DNA of 64,000 bases from Nocardioides terrae (lineage in GTDB: Bacteria > Actinomycetota > Actinomycetes > Propionibacteriales > Nocardioidaceae), in contig NZ_FOLB01000009.1 in NCBI RefSeq assembly GCF_900112345.1, forward strand, positions 62,001 to 126,000. Reading direction: 5' to 3'. The notes beneath the pieces were generated by a model. That model did no database searches. It was given only the letters and a program-made list of their open reading frames with translations, and was not told the origin of the DNA. How positions within the stretch are numbered: the stretch's first letter is position 1; every line of letters begins with the position of its first letter. The position numbers and the translations under genes are program-made. Positions 7,855 through 16,521 of the stretch are shown here, piece after piece.

Positions 7855-9633
7855 GTGAGGAAGCATCTCCTGTGCCTTCGTCCTCAGGCCCTCCTTGATC
7901 ACGCCCCATCGCGACGTGTCGCCCTTGGCCAGGGCGGCGGCGACGTTCTTCATCTGCTGGAGGTCGGCGTGCGGCGGGATCGGCGGTACGTCGGGGTCGC
8001 AGTGCACGTCGAGCACGAACGGACGGTCCGCGGCCAGCGCCTGCGCCCAGGCGCCCGGGAGCTCGGCGGGGTCGGTCACCGTGAGGGCACCGAGTCCGAT
8101 CGAGGCCGCGAAGTCGGCGTACGACACCTCCGGCAGGGCCTGGGACTCGACGAAGTCGGGGGTCCCGCCCATCGCCCGCAGCTCCCAGGTGACCTGGTTG
8201 AGGTCGTTGTTGTGGAGGACGGCGACGACCAGCCGCGGGTCGCTCCACTCCTTCCAGTAGCGGGCGACGGTGAGCAGCTCGGCGAGGCCGTTCATCTGCA
8301 TCGCGCCGTCGCCCTCGAAGGCGATCGCCGGCCGGTCCGGGTGGGCGAACTTGGCACCGATCACGTAAGGGACGGCCGGCCCCATCGTCGCGAGCGTGCC
8401 CGAGAGGGTCCCGCGCATCGCGCCCCGCATCCGGATCTGCCGGGCGTACCAGTTGGCCGCGGACCCGCTGTCGGCGGCGATCATCGCGTCCGAGGGCGCC
8501 ACTCGGGAGAACTCGTGGAACAGCAGCATCGGGTTGATCGGCTCGGCCTCGACCTGCGCCTCGGCGTCCATCACGTCCCACCAGCGGGCGACGTTCTCCT
8601 CGACCGTCTCCCGCCAGCCGCGATCGTGCTTGCGGTCCAGCAGCGGGAGCAGCGCCTGCAGCGTGCGGGCGGCGTCGCCGACGAGGTTGACCTCGTAGGG
8701 GTAGCGCATCCCGATCAGCGCTCCGTCGATGTCGATCTGGACGGCTCGGGCCTGGTCGAAGTCGGGCAGGAACTGGGAGTAGGGGAAGTTCGAGCCGATC
8801 GTGAGGAGGGTGTCGCAGTCGCGCATCATCTCGAAGCTCGGCCGGGTGCCCAGCAGACCGATGGAGCCGGTCACGAAGGGCAGGTCGTCGGAGAGCACGT
8901 CCTTGCCGAGCAGAGCCTTGGCGACGCCCGCGCCGAGCACCTCGGCCACCTGGGTGACCTCCTGGGCCGCCCCACGGGCACCTTGGCCGACCAGGATCGC
9001 GACCTTCTTCCCGGCGTTGAGGATCTCCGCGGCCTGGCGCACGGCGGCGTCGTCGGGGTCGACAGCCGGCCAGGAGGTGCCGAGGCTCGAGGGCACCATC
9101 TTGAAGTCGTGGGTCGGGGCTGCATACTCCAGCTCCTGCACGTCGTTGGGGATGATCAGCGCCGTCGGCGCCCGGCGCGCCATCGCGACACGGAAGGCCC
9201 GGTCGAGGACGTTCGGCAGCTGCTCGGGCACCGTTACCATCTGCACGTAGTCGCTGGCGACGTCCTTGAACAGGCTGAGCAGGTCGACCTCCTGCTGGTA
9301 GCTGCCGCCCATCGCGGTCCGGTTGGTCTGACCGACGATGGCGACGACGGGCACGTGGTCGAGCTTGGCGTCGTAGAGCCCGTTGAGGAGGTGGATCGCA
9401 CCGGGCCCGGACGTCGCCATGGTCACCGCCGGACGCCCGCTGAACTTCGCGTAGCCGACCGCGGAGAACGCCGCCATCTCCTCGTGCCGCGCTTGGATGA
9501 ACCGCGGCTGGTCGCCGGCGCGGGAGAACGCGCCGAGGATGCCGTTGATGCCGTCGCCGGGGTAGCCGAAGACCTGCTCGACGCCCCACTCCCGCAGGCG
9601 GGCGAGCAGCTGGTCGGCGACTGTGTTGGTCAT
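7846..9633 (-). CDS. ThDP-dependent enzyme, pyruvate oxidase/decarboxylase-like
   Basis: A 595-residue enzyme of the acetolactate synthase/pyruvate oxidase family. The N-terminal pyrimidine domain carries FGYPGDGINGIL, the activating glutamate in RHEEMAAF, and TSGPGAIHLLNGLYDAKLD. A central FAD/nucleotide-type domain follows. The C-terminal ThDP motif starts at GDGAMQMNGLAEL and ends in VLHNNDLNQ. The family resembles PoxB, but the substrate (pyruvate, benzoylformate, oxalyl-type ketoacid or other) cannot be told. The ATG at 9633 overlaps the stop of the upstream dehydrogenase (ATGA) and has GGAG seven bases upstream. Its place between a 2-hydroxyacid dehydrogenase and a racemase-type enzyme suggests a ketoacid intermediate. 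Confidence 0.85.
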   Translation of the reverse strand: MTNTVADQLLARLREWGVEQVFGYPGDGINGILGAFSRAGDQPRFIQARHEEMAAFSAVGYAKFSGRPAVTMATSGPGAIHLLNGLYDAKLDHVPVVAIVGQTNRTAMGGSYQQEVDLLSLFKDVASDYVQMVTVPEQLPNVLDRAFRVAMARRAPTALIIPNDVQELEYAAPTHDFKMVPSSLGTSWPAVDPDDAAVRQAAEILNAGKKVAILVGQGARGAAQEVTQVAEVLGAGVAKALLGKDVLSDDLPFVTGSIGLLGTRPSFEMMRDCDTLLTIGSNFPYSQFLPDFDQARAVQIDIDGALIGMRYPYEVNLVGDAARTLQALLPLLDRKHDRGWRETVEENVARWWDVMDAEAQVEAEPINPMLLFHEFSRVAPSDAMIAADSGSAANWYARQIRMRGAMRGTLSGTLATMGPAVPYVIGAKFAHPDRPAIAFEGDGAMQMNGLAELLTVARYWKEWSDPRLVVAVLHNNDLNQVTWELRAMGGTPDFVESQALPEVSYADFAASIGLGALTVTDPAELPGAWAQALAADRPFVLDVHCDPDVPPIPPHADLQQMKNVAAALAKGDTSRWGVIKEGLRTKAQEMLPHHD

Positions 9634-12575
9634 TCGGGTGCTCCTTCGTGGTTGTCGTGCTTCTCCAGTCCCTGGGCCAGGAGCTGGGCGAGGTGGAGGC
9701 CGTGATGGCCGGTCGTGTCGAGCTCGTCGATCTGGGTGCGGCACGAGAATCCGTCGGCGAGAACGACCGCGTCGGCCGGTTCGTCCCGGAGCCGCGGGAG
9801 CAGCACCTGCTCGGCGAGGGCGCGGCTGACCTCGCCGTGGCCGGCGGTGAAGCCGAAGTTGCCGGCCAGTCCGCAGCAGCCGGAGTCCAGGCGCTCGACC
9901 TCGGCGCCGGCCCGGTGGAGCAGTTCGGCATCGGCGTCCCACCCGAGCACGGCGTGCTGGTGGCAGTGCACCTGCGCGACGCCGCTGGTCGTGTCGAGCC
10001 GGGGCGGTTCCCACTCGGGCGTGTGCTCGGTGAGCAGCTCGGCGAGGGTGACCGTGTGGTCGCCGACCCGGTGCACGTCCTGGTTCTCCGGCAGCAGCTC
10101 GCGGGCGTCGGAGCGGAACACCGACGTGCAGCTGGGCTCGAGGCCGACGACCAAGCCACCGGCGCGCACGTGCGGGGCCAACGCCTCGACGGTACGGCGC
10201 AGCCGGCGCTTGGCGGTGGTCAGCTGCCCCGTGGAGATCCAGGTGAGCCCGCAGCAGAGCGGTTCGGTCGGCATCGTGACCGTCCAGCCGGCGTCCTCGA
10301 GCACCGCGACCGCCGCCCGGCCGACCTCGGGATGGAAGCGGTTGGTGAAGGTGTCGGGCCAGAGCACGACGCTGCCTCGCGTTCCGGCCGGCCGGTGGTC
10401 ACGGGCGGCCCACCACTGCTGCAGTGTCGGTGACGCGAACCGCGGCACCCGGCGGTCCTCCAGGCCGGCGGCCCGGGTCGCGGCCCGGCGTACCCACCGG
10501 ATCCGCGTCGCGGCGTTGACGGCGCCGGCCAGTCCGGCGCCCTCGACGAAGCGGGCGAGGTCGGGCAGCCAGCCCATGGCGTAGTCCGCGCGCGGCCGGA
10601 GCCGGTGCCGGTAGTGGTGGGCGAGGAACTCGGCCTTGTAGGTCGCCATGTCGACCCCGGCCGGGCAGTCGCTCTTGCAACCCTTGCAGGCCAGGCACAG
10701 GTCGAGCGCGTCCTTGACCTCCTCCGAGCGCCAGCCGTCCTTGATCGGGCCGTCACGGTGCCCGTCGAGCATCTCGAACAGGAGCCGGGAGCGGCCGCGG
10801 GTGGAGTGCCGCTCCTCGCGCGTCACCTGGTAGGACGGGCACATCACGGAGCCGTCCTGGTTCTTCAGCTGCCGGCACTTGCCGACGCCGACGCAGCGGT
10901 TCGCTGCCTCGCCGAACGAGCCGCCGTCGTGGGGGAAGGCGAAGTGCAGAGCCTCGGTCTGCCGGGGCGCCCAGTCGGCGCCGAGCCGGAGGTGACTGTC
11001 CAGCGGGGCCGGGTGCACCACCTTGCCGGGGTTCATCCGGTCGTCGGGGTCGAAGATGCGCTTGACCTCCTCGAAGAGGGCGACGACGTCCTCGCCTAAC
11101 ATCCGCGGGAGCAGCTCGCCGCGGGTCTGGCCGTCGCCGTGCTCACCCGACAGCGAGCCGCCGTAGGAGACGACGAGGTCGGCCGCGCGCTCGAGGAAGC
11201 GACGGTAGGCCGCCACGCCCTCGCTGCTGTAGAGGTCGAAGGGGATCCGCGTGTGCACGCAGCCCTGGCCGAAGTGGCCGTAGAGCGCGGGGCCGGTCTC
11301 GTCGGCGTACCCGAAGTCCTCGTAGAGCCGGCGCAGGTCGCGCAGGTAGTCCCCGAGCCGCTCGGGTGCGACGGCGGAGTCCTCCCATCCCTCGAACGTG
11401 TCCCGCTTGTGCGGCACGTGGGCCGTCGCGCCGAGGCCGGCCTCACGGACCTGCCACAGCTCGTCCTCGCGGGCCGGATCGTCGTAGAAGACGACCTGGG
11501 GGTCGTGCTCGCTCTTGCCCAGCGCGTCGAGCATGGCGTGGGCGCGGTCGTCGGCCTCCTCCTGGGTGTCGCCGCCGAACTGCGCCATGAGGAAGCCGGT
11601 GCCCTCGGGGAGCTCCTCCAGGCCCTGCTTGTTCATCCCCCGCAGCTGCTCGTCGTGGATGAGGAAGCGGTCGACGCCCTCCAGCGCGATCGGCTCGTGG
11701 TCGACGATCTGCGGGACAGCGTCGGCGGCCCTCGTGATGTCGGGGAAGCCGAGGACGACGAGCGTGCGCTCCTTGACCCGCGGCACCAGCTTCAGCTCGG
11801 CGCCGAGGACCGTGATCAACGTGGACTCGCTGCCGACGAGCAGCCCGGCGAGGTCGAACCCGTGCTCGGGCAGCAGCGAGTCGAGGTTGTAGCCGGACAC
11901 GCGCCGAGGGATCTTCGGGTAGCGGGTGCGGATCAGGGCGAGGTGCTCGTCACGCAGCCGGCGCAGGTCGCGGTAGATCCCCGCGCGCCGGTCGGCGCCG
12001 GCCACGATCTCGTCGTACTCGTCGTCGCTCGTCGGCCCCACCGTCAGCCGGGTGCCGTCGTAGAGCAGCACGTCCAGGGAGACGACGTTGTCGACCACCT
12101 TGCCGGTGCGCTGTGCGGTCGCGCCGCACGAGTTGTTGCCGATCATCCCGCCGAGCGTGCAGTTCGGGTGGGTGGCCGGCTCCGGACCGAAGCGCAGCCC
12201 GGTCGGCTCGAGCCGGCGGTTGAGGTCGTCGAGCACGATGCCGGGCTCGACGACGCATCGGCGGTTCTCCGCGTCGACGGAGAGCAGCCGGTGGCAGTGC
12301 TGGGAGAAGTCGATGAGCACCGCCTCGTTGGTGCCCTGGCCGGCCAGGCTGGTGCCCCCGCCGCGCGAGAGGACCGGCAGACCGAGATCGCGGCAGGCGC
12401 GTATCGCGTCGACGGCCGCGTCCGTCGTGTGCGGGGTGATGACGGCGAGCGGGACCTGACGGAAGTTGGAGGCGTCGGTGGAGTACGCCGCTCTGGTCCC
12501 GGCGTCTGCGAGCACCTCCCCGTCCACGCGAGCGCGCAGGCGAGCGAGCACATCCGGGTCCTCGAGGACGGACAT
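9630..12575 (-). CDS. FAD-binding oxidase with C-terminal Fe-S and CCG domains (D-2-hydroxyacid dehydrogenase, YdiJ-like)
   Basis: A 981-residue flavoprotein with the architecture of E. coli YdiJ and D-lactate/D-2-hydroxyglutarate dehydrogenases. The N-terminal FAD-binding domain has PVLSRGGGTSLAGQGTN and IGNNSCGA. The FAD-oxidase C domain has SGEHGDGQTRGELLPRM. Fe-S ligands lie in CVGVGKC and CLACKGCKSDCPAG. Two C-terminal CCG domains (PLCCGLTW and SGCCGLAGNFGF) complete it. It would oxidise a D-2-hydroxyacid to the 2-ketoacid and pass electrons to the respiratory chain. The ATG at 12575 overlaps the stop of the SDR gene (TGATG), and its own stop overlaps the next start. Coupling is therefore tight on both sides. 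Confidence 0.88.
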   Translation of the reverse strand: MSVLEDPDVLARLRARVDGEVLADAGTRAAYSTDASNFRQVPLAVITPHTTDAAVDAIRACRDLGLPVLSRGGGTSLAGQGTNEAVLIDFSQHCHRLLSVDAENRRCVVEPGIVLDDLNRRLEPTGLRFGPEPATHPNCTLGGMIGNNSCGATAQRTGKVVDNVVSLDVLLYDGTRLTVGPTSDDEYDEIVAGADRRAGIYRDLRRLRDEHLALIRTRYPKIPRRVSGYNLDSLLPEHGFDLAGLLVGSESTLITVLGAELKLVPRVKERTLVVLGFPDITRAADAVPQIVDHEPIALEGVDRFLIHDEQLRGMNKQGLEELPEGTGFLMAQFGGDTQEEADDRAHAMLDALGKSEHDPQVVFYDDPAREDELWQVREAGLGATAHVPHKRDTFEGWEDSAVAPERLGDYLRDLRRLYEDFGYADETGPALYGHFGQGCVHTRIPFDLYSSEGVAAYRRFLERAADLVVSYGGSLSGEHGDGQTRGELLPRMLGEDVVALFEEVKRIFDPDDRMNPGKVVHPAPLDSHLRLGADWAPRQTEALHFAFPHDGGSFGEAANRCVGVGKCRQLKNQDGSVMCPSYQVTREERHSTRGRSRLLFEMLDGHRDGPIKDGWRSEEVKDALDLCLACKGCKSDCPAGVDMATYKAEFLAHHYRHRLRPRADYAMGWLPDLARFVEGAGLAGAVNAATRIRWVRRAATRAAGLEDRRVPRFASPTLQQWWAARDHRPAGTRGSVVLWPDTFTNRFHPEVGRAAVAVLEDAGWTVTMPTEPLCCGLTWISTGQLTTAKRRLRRTVEALAPHVRAGGLVVGLEPSCTSVFRSDARELLPENQDVHRVGDHTVTLAELLTEHTPEWEPPRLDTTSGVAQVHCHQHAVLGWDADAELLHRAGAEVERLDSGCCGLAGNFGFTAGHGEVSRALAEQVLLPRLRDEPADAVVLADGFSCRTQIDELDTTGHHGLHLAQLLAQGLEKHDNHEGAPE

Positions 12576-13585
12576 CACCGCCGCCGCGACGCGAGCGAGG
12601 CGGCCGCGACGCCGAGCGTTGCGGCGCCGACAGCACCCAGGACGCCGTGGTGCTGGGAGGCCCACAGCTGGAGCGAGCGGCTGCGTGACTGGTCGTCGAA
12701 CATCCCGCGAGCGCCGAAGTCCTTCTCGGCGTCCGCCGGCTCCCACAGGTTGGCCGGCTGGTCGGGCGACCTGGGCTCGTCGGTCTGCTGGCCCTTGAAC
12801 CCGGTGCGGGCGAGGTAGCGGTCGAGCACGCCCGGCGCGATCGCGTTGGCGGCGAGCGTGAGCGCGGTGCTGCCGCCCACCCAGTACTCCCGCCGCCGCG
12901 GATGGTCGGCGGCGTAGATGACCGCGTCGGCGGCGACCTCGGGCTGGTAGATCGGCGGCACCGGCTGGGCCTGACGCGGAAGCCGCGACAGCACCCACTG
13001 GAACTGCGGCGTGTTCACCGCAGGCATCTGGACCATCGTCACGTGGACGTTGCTGTGGTCGTGCAGCAGCTCGACGCGCAGCGACTCGTTGAAGCCCTGG
13101 ATCGCGTGCTTCGACCCGCAGTACGCCGACTGCAGCGGGATCCCGCGATACGCCAGTGCCGATCCGACCTGCACGACCGTGCCGCGGTCGCGCGGCAGCA
13201 TCCGGCGCAGGGCCGACCGGGTGCCGTTGACGTAGCCGAGGTAGCTGACCTGTGTCGTCCGTTCGAACTCCTCGGGCTCGATGTCCACGAAGCGGGCGAA
13301 GACCGAGCTGAAGGCGACGTTGACCCAGACGTCGATCTCGCCGAGCGTGGCCTCGACCTCGGCAGCGGCGCCCTCCACCGCCGCGTGGTCGGCCATGTCG
13401 ACGCTGATCGGCAGGGCGCGGGCCCCCGCCGCGCGCACCTCCTCGGCGGCCGCCTCGAGCCCCGCCTCGCCGCGGGCCAGGAGCGCGACGCTGTCGCCGC
13501 GCTTCGCGAACGCCCGGGCCGTGGCCCGGCCGATCCCTCCCGACGCTCCGGTCACGACGACGACTCGCTGACGGTCTTGCGGCAT
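12575..13585 (-). CDS. short-chain dehydrogenase/reductase with hydrophobic C-terminus
   Basis: A 336-residue SDR. The Rossmann motif is TGASGGIG, a VNVAFSS segment replaces the usual NNAG, the catalytic serine is in QVGSALAYRG, and the YxxxK pair is YCGSK. The domain ends around residue 250. The extra C-terminal 85 residues end in a glycine/alanine-rich hydrophobic segment (LGAVGAATLGVAAASLASRRR) that may anchor the protein to the membrane. It is the first gene of the coupled cassette that runs leftward to 6720. The ATG at 13585 has AGGAGAGGGG upstream. The 137 bases before it (to cobS) are the likely promoter region, but no clear elements were seen. Confidence 0.88.
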   Translation of the reverse strand: MPQDRQRVVVVTGASGGIGRATARAFAKRGDSVALLARGEAGLEAAAEEVRAAGARALPISVDMADHAAVEGAAAEVEATLGEIDVWVNVAFSSVFARFVDIEPEEFERTTQVSYLGYVNGTRSALRRMLPRDRGTVVQVGSALAYRGIPLQSAYCGSKHAIQGFNESLRVELLHDHSNVHVTMVQMPAVNTPQFQWVLSRLPRQAQPVPPIYQPEVAADAVIYAADHPRRREYWVGGSTALTLAANAIAPGVLDRYLARTGFKGQQTDEPRSPDQPANLWEPADAEKDFGARGMFDDQSRSRSLQLWASQHHGVLGAVGAATLGVAAASLASRRR

Positions 13586-13722
13586 GCGGGGTCCCCTCTC
13601 CTCGGCGTCGAGCGCCTCACCGCACGACGGCGCGGCCGACGGTTCGACTGGGTCGCTGGGGCCTGTACCCGATCAGGCCCGAAGGCAAAGGCCGGGCTCT
13701 GGCTCATGCCGCGGGGGCGTGG

Positions 13723-14484
13723 TCAGGACAGGGCGACCAGCAGGGCCGCGAGCGCGGACTCGACGGCGGCGCCGAACACGTCACCGGTCACGCCGCCGAA
13801 GCGGCGTACGGCTCGGGCGAGGAGGACCGCGACGACAGCGACGGCCACGGCGACGGCGAGCGGCCCGCGCCACCAGGCCAGACCGGCCCATCCCGTGGTG
13901 AGGGCGAGCACAGCAGCAGCGACGACCCAGAGTCCCGCCGCGAGAGGTGGCGACACCGTCTCGGCATAGGTCCGGCCCAGGCCGTCCGGCCGCGCCGGGC
14001 GCAGCCCGCGCAGGCAGCACAGCGCCAGCGCCGCCCGCGACCCGCAGACCGCGACGCCGGCGAGGACCCCACCCCGCCAGCCCTCCGCGAGCACGCCGGC
14101 CAGGCCGGCGACCTGCAGGCCCACGACCAGCACCACGGCGACCGTCCCGGCCGGCCCGGAGGCGCCGGTCTTCATCACCGCGAGCGACCGCTCCCGGTCG
14201 TAGGAGGCGGCGAGGCCGTCGGCGACGTCGGAGAGGCCGTCGAGGTGCAGCCCGCGGTTGCCGAGCGCGACAGCACCCACGGCGAGCAGAGCCACGACGA
14301 GCGGCGACAGGTCGAGCGAGTCCCCGACGACGGCGAGGACACCGACCGCCAGGCCGAGCGGGACCACCGCGAGCGGCGCCAGGAGCATCGCGAGGGCCGC
14401 CCGGCGCCGGTCGACGAGCCGGGGCGGCCGAACGGGCAGGGCGGTGAGGGTGCCGACGGCCAGCCGCCAGCCGTCAGCCCACAT
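13723..14484 (-). CDS. cobS: adenosylcobinamide-GDP ribazoletransferase
   Basis: A 253-residue membrane protein of the CobS family, which joins alpha-ribazole to adenosylcobinamide-GDP in the last steps of cobalamin synthesis. Recognisable features are the N-terminal LTALPVRPPR, the acidic HLDGLSDVADGLAASYDRERSLAVMKTGASGPAGT stretch that binds metal and substrate, and several hydrophobic segments. It follows cobT after nine bases on the same strand, forming a two-gene unit. No cobU is visible nearby, and no cobalamin riboswitch was found upstream of cobT. Confidence 0.93.
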   Translation of the reverse strand: MWADGWRLAVGTLTALPVRPPRLVDRRRAALAMLLAPLAVVPLGLAVGVLAVVGDSLDLSPLVVALLAVGAVALGNRGLHLDGLSDVADGLAASYDRERSLAVMKTGASGPAGTVAVVLVVGLQVAGLAGVLAEGWRGGVLAGVAVCGSRAALALCCLRGLRPARPDGLGRTYAETVSPPLAAGLWVVAAAVLALTTGWAGLAWWRGPLAVAVAVAVVAVLLARAVRRFGGVTGDVFGAAVESALAALLVALS

Positions 14485-14493
14485 GAGCGGGCA

Positions 14494-15531
14494 TCAGATG
14501 CCGAGCTCGGAGAGCAGAGCGACGTCACGCAGCAGGGCGACCGCGCTCCGCAGCACGGGCACCGCGGCGACGGCGCCCGAGCCCTCGCCCAGGCGCAGCC
14601 CGAGGTCGAGCAGCGGCTCGAGGCCGAGCTTGTCCAGGGCCAGCGACTGGGCCGGCTCGGTGGAGCGGTGTCCGGCCGCGAACCAGGCGGCCGCGCCGGG
14701 GACGATGCGGTCGGCGGTCAGCGCGCACGCGACGCTCATCAGCCCGTCGAGGAGGACCGGGACGCCCTGCTCGGCGGCGGTGAGCAGGTAGCCGGTCGCG
14801 GCGGCGAGATCGGCACTGCCGAGTGCGGTGAGGGTCTCGACGGGGTCCGACGTGCGGTCGCCGGCGCGCTTCAGGGCCGCCTCCACGAGGGCGGTCTTGC
14901 CGACCAGCGCCGCGTCGTCGACGCCGGTGCCGCGGCCGACCACCTCGGCGGCGGGCAGGCCGAGACCTGCCGCCACGAGGGCCGAGGCGGGTGTCGTGTT
15001 GCCGATGCCCATGTCGCCGCTGATGAGCATCCCGGCGCCGGCCGCGATCTCCTCGAGGGCGACCGTAGCGCCGGCGGCGAGGGCGGCACGGGTCTGGGCG
15101 GGCGTCAGCGCGTCCTCGAGGTGGATGGCGCCGCTCCCCCGCCGGACCTTGTGGGCGGTCAGGGCCTTCCGCCGGACGGTGTCGAGGTCCTCGAAGTCCT
15201 CGTCCACCGAGATGTCGAGCACGCGCACGGCGACACCGTGGGCGCGGGCCAGCGCGCTGACGCCGGCCTGGCCCGCGAGGAAGGTGCGCACCATGGCGCC
15301 GGTGATGGCGGGCGGGAACGCCGAGACGCCGTGGGCTGCGACACCGTGGTCGCCGGCGAAGATGACGAGACGGACGTCGTCGAGCGGCAGGGGCGGCACC
15401 TGCCCCTGGCAGGCGGCGACCCAGACCGCCGCGTCACCGAGGCGGCCCAGCGCTCCGGGCGGCGTGGCGAGGCCGGCGAGGCGGGCGGCCGCGTCGGTGC
15501 GGGCGGCGACGGACGGAGCGGTGATCGGCAC
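14494..15531 (-). CDS. cobT: nicotinate-nucleotide--dimethylbenzimidazole phosphoribosyltransferase
   Basis: A 345-residue CobT, which makes alpha-ribazole phosphate from dimethylbenzimidazole and nicotinate mononucleotide. Family features are VIFAGDHGVAAHGVSAFP near the N-terminus, GDMGIGNTTPASAL, VGRGTGVDD, and the C-terminal stretch containing AGHRSTEPAQSLALDKLGLEPLLDLGLRLGEGSGA. The conserved glutamate of the EGSGA end is present. It is upstream of cobS in the same orientation. Confidence 0.95.
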   Translation of the reverse strand: MPITAPSVAARTDAAARLAGLATPPGALGRLGDAAVWVAACQGQVPPLPLDDVRLVIFAGDHGVAAHGVSAFPPAITGAMVRTFLAGQAGVSALARAHGVAVRVLDISVDEDFEDLDTVRRKALTAHKVRRGSGAIHLEDALTPAQTRAALAAGATVALEEIAAGAGMLISGDMGIGNTTPASALVAAGLGLPAAEVVGRGTGVDDAALVGKTALVEAALKRAGDRTSDPVETLTALGSADLAAATGYLLTAAEQGVPVLLDGLMSVACALTADRIVPGAAAWFAAGHRSTEPAQSLALDKLGLEPLLDLGLRLGEGSGAVAAVPVLRSAVALLRDVALLSELGI

Positions 15532-15549
15532 GGGCAGCGAGCCTAGCCG

Positions 15550-15567
15550 CCGCGGGCCCGCCCGCGG
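15550..15567 (-). terminator. short GC hairpin after the ChaB/Rho_N gene
   Basis: CCGCGGG (15550-15556), loop CCCG, CCCGCGG (15561-15567). It lies directly beyond the stop at 15571 on the minus strand and before cobT. Confidence 0.45.
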
Positions 15568-15570
15568 GGC

Positions 15571-15975
15571 TCAGCTCCGTGCCTTGGCCGACTTCCGGCG
15601 GTTCGCCTTCTTGATCGCCTCGACGAGCTCGTCCTTGCGCATGGTCGAGCGCCCGGAGATGTCCAGCTTGCGGGCGATGTCCATCAGGTGCGCCTTCGAC
15701 GCGTTCGCGTCGACGCCCTCGGCGCTCGAGCCGCCGCGCCGCGCCGCGGCGCCGGACTTCGCGGCCTGCTTGTCGGAAGGGCCCTTCTTGTCCTTCGGCT
15801 CCCAGTGGTCGCCCACCTTCTCGAAGCCGTGCTTGAGAGCGCTGAAGGCGGTGCGGTGCGCCCGCTCCCCTTCGCCGTACTCGTCCACCGCGGAGTCGTG
15901 GGCCTCGATCCACGTCCGCTGTGCCTTCTTCGACGAACGCTCGAGCGTCGAGGGGAGCTCCTGCTTGCCGGGCAT
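15571..15975 (-). CDS. ChaB-like and Rho_N domain protein
   Basis: A 134-residue hydrophilic protein. The N-terminal half (LERSSKKAQRTWIEAHDSAVDEYGEGERAHRTAFSALKHGFEKVG) matches the ChaB fold. A basic linker follows, and the C-terminal 40 residues (KAHLMDIARKLDISGRSTMRKDELVEAIKKAN) form a Rho N-terminal-type SAP-like nucleic-acid-binding helix pair. This two-domain combination is common in actinobacteria with unknown function; binding to nucleic acid is inferred. The ATG at 15975 has GGAAGGAG upstream. Confidence 0.8.
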   Translation of the reverse strand: MPGKQELPSTLERSSKKAQRTWIEAHDSAVDEYGEGERAHRTAFSALKHGFEKVGDHWEPKDKKGPSDKQAAKSGAAARRGGSSAEGVDANASKAHLMDIARKLDISGRSTMRKDELVEAIKKANRRKSAKARS

Positions 15976-15988
15976 GTGTGTCTCCTTC

Positions 15989-16017
15989 CGGGTCGGGAGG
16001 AGCCGGTACCCGACCCG
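15989..16017 (-). terminator. hairpin after the DUF6973-like gene
   Basis: CGGGTCGGG (15989-15997) pairs with CCCGACCCG (16009-16017) around an 11-base loop, just beyond the stop at 16019. It overlaps the leader of the ChaB/Rho_N gene, so it may also affect that mRNA. Confidence 0.5.
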
Positions 16018-16018
16018 T

Positions 16019-16495
16019 TCAGCGCGTACGCCGACCCGTGCCGCGGCTCCCCGCGACGACCGCCCCGTCGCGGACCGACCAGAGCCGCCCGGAGTACCAC
16101 CGTCTCCGGCCGACGCCCGCCAGCCGCCAGATCGCCGACGGTGCCCGCCGCTGCAGGATCTCGTCGCGGTGGACCGTCCCGTAGCGCCGCCCGGCCCGGT
16201 TGTTGCGGTCGTCGGCCTCGCTGTCGCGCAGGTCGAGGGAGTGCAGCTCGTGCTCCTCGGTGACGGCGCGCGCCACCGCCTCGCCGTAGCGGGCCGCGAG
16301 CCAGGCCGACCACGTGAAGTGGCGCACCGCGTTGCGCAGCCGGGGGCGGGCGCCGGTGTTGACCAGCGCGACGAGCAGCGACCACCCCGACGCCGCGAGC
16401 ACGCCGACCGCGACGCGACGCCCCGCGACCTCCCGCGCCGCGCGGTAGGTGCCGGGCACGCCGCCGAGGACCGTCCAGACGACCCGCAGACTCAT
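16019..16495 (-). CDS. small conserved protein with His/Asn-rich core (DUF6973-like)
   Basis: A 158-residue protein. The N-terminus has one hydrophobic stretch (VAVGVLAASGWSLLVALVNTGA). The core NAVRHFTWSAWLAARYGEAVARAVTEEHELH followed by DSEADDRNNRAGRRYG resembles the DUF6973 pattern of RH-x-WSA, T-x-HE and DxxNN-x-GR, which looks like a small metal-binding or hydrolase core. The function is unknown. The ATG at 16495 lies 26 bases after the stop of the spermidine-synthase-like gene on the same strand. Confidence 0.65.
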   Translation of the reverse strand: MSLRVVWTVLGGVPGTYRAAREVAGRRVAVGVLAASGWSLLVALVNTGARPRLRNAVRHFTWSAWLAARYGEAVARAVTEEHELHSLDLRDSEADDRNNRAGRRYGTVHRDEILQRRAPSAIWRLAGVGRRRWYSGRLWSVRDGAVVAGSRGTGRRTR

Positions 16496-16521
16496 CACCG
16501 GCCCAGTGTGACGGGTGTCGA

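Noticed and set aside
13586..13722. Possible cobalamin riboswitch near cobS/cobT
   Set aside because: This gap is downstream of cobS on its strand, and no riboswitch-like conserved blocks were seen here or upstream of cobT.
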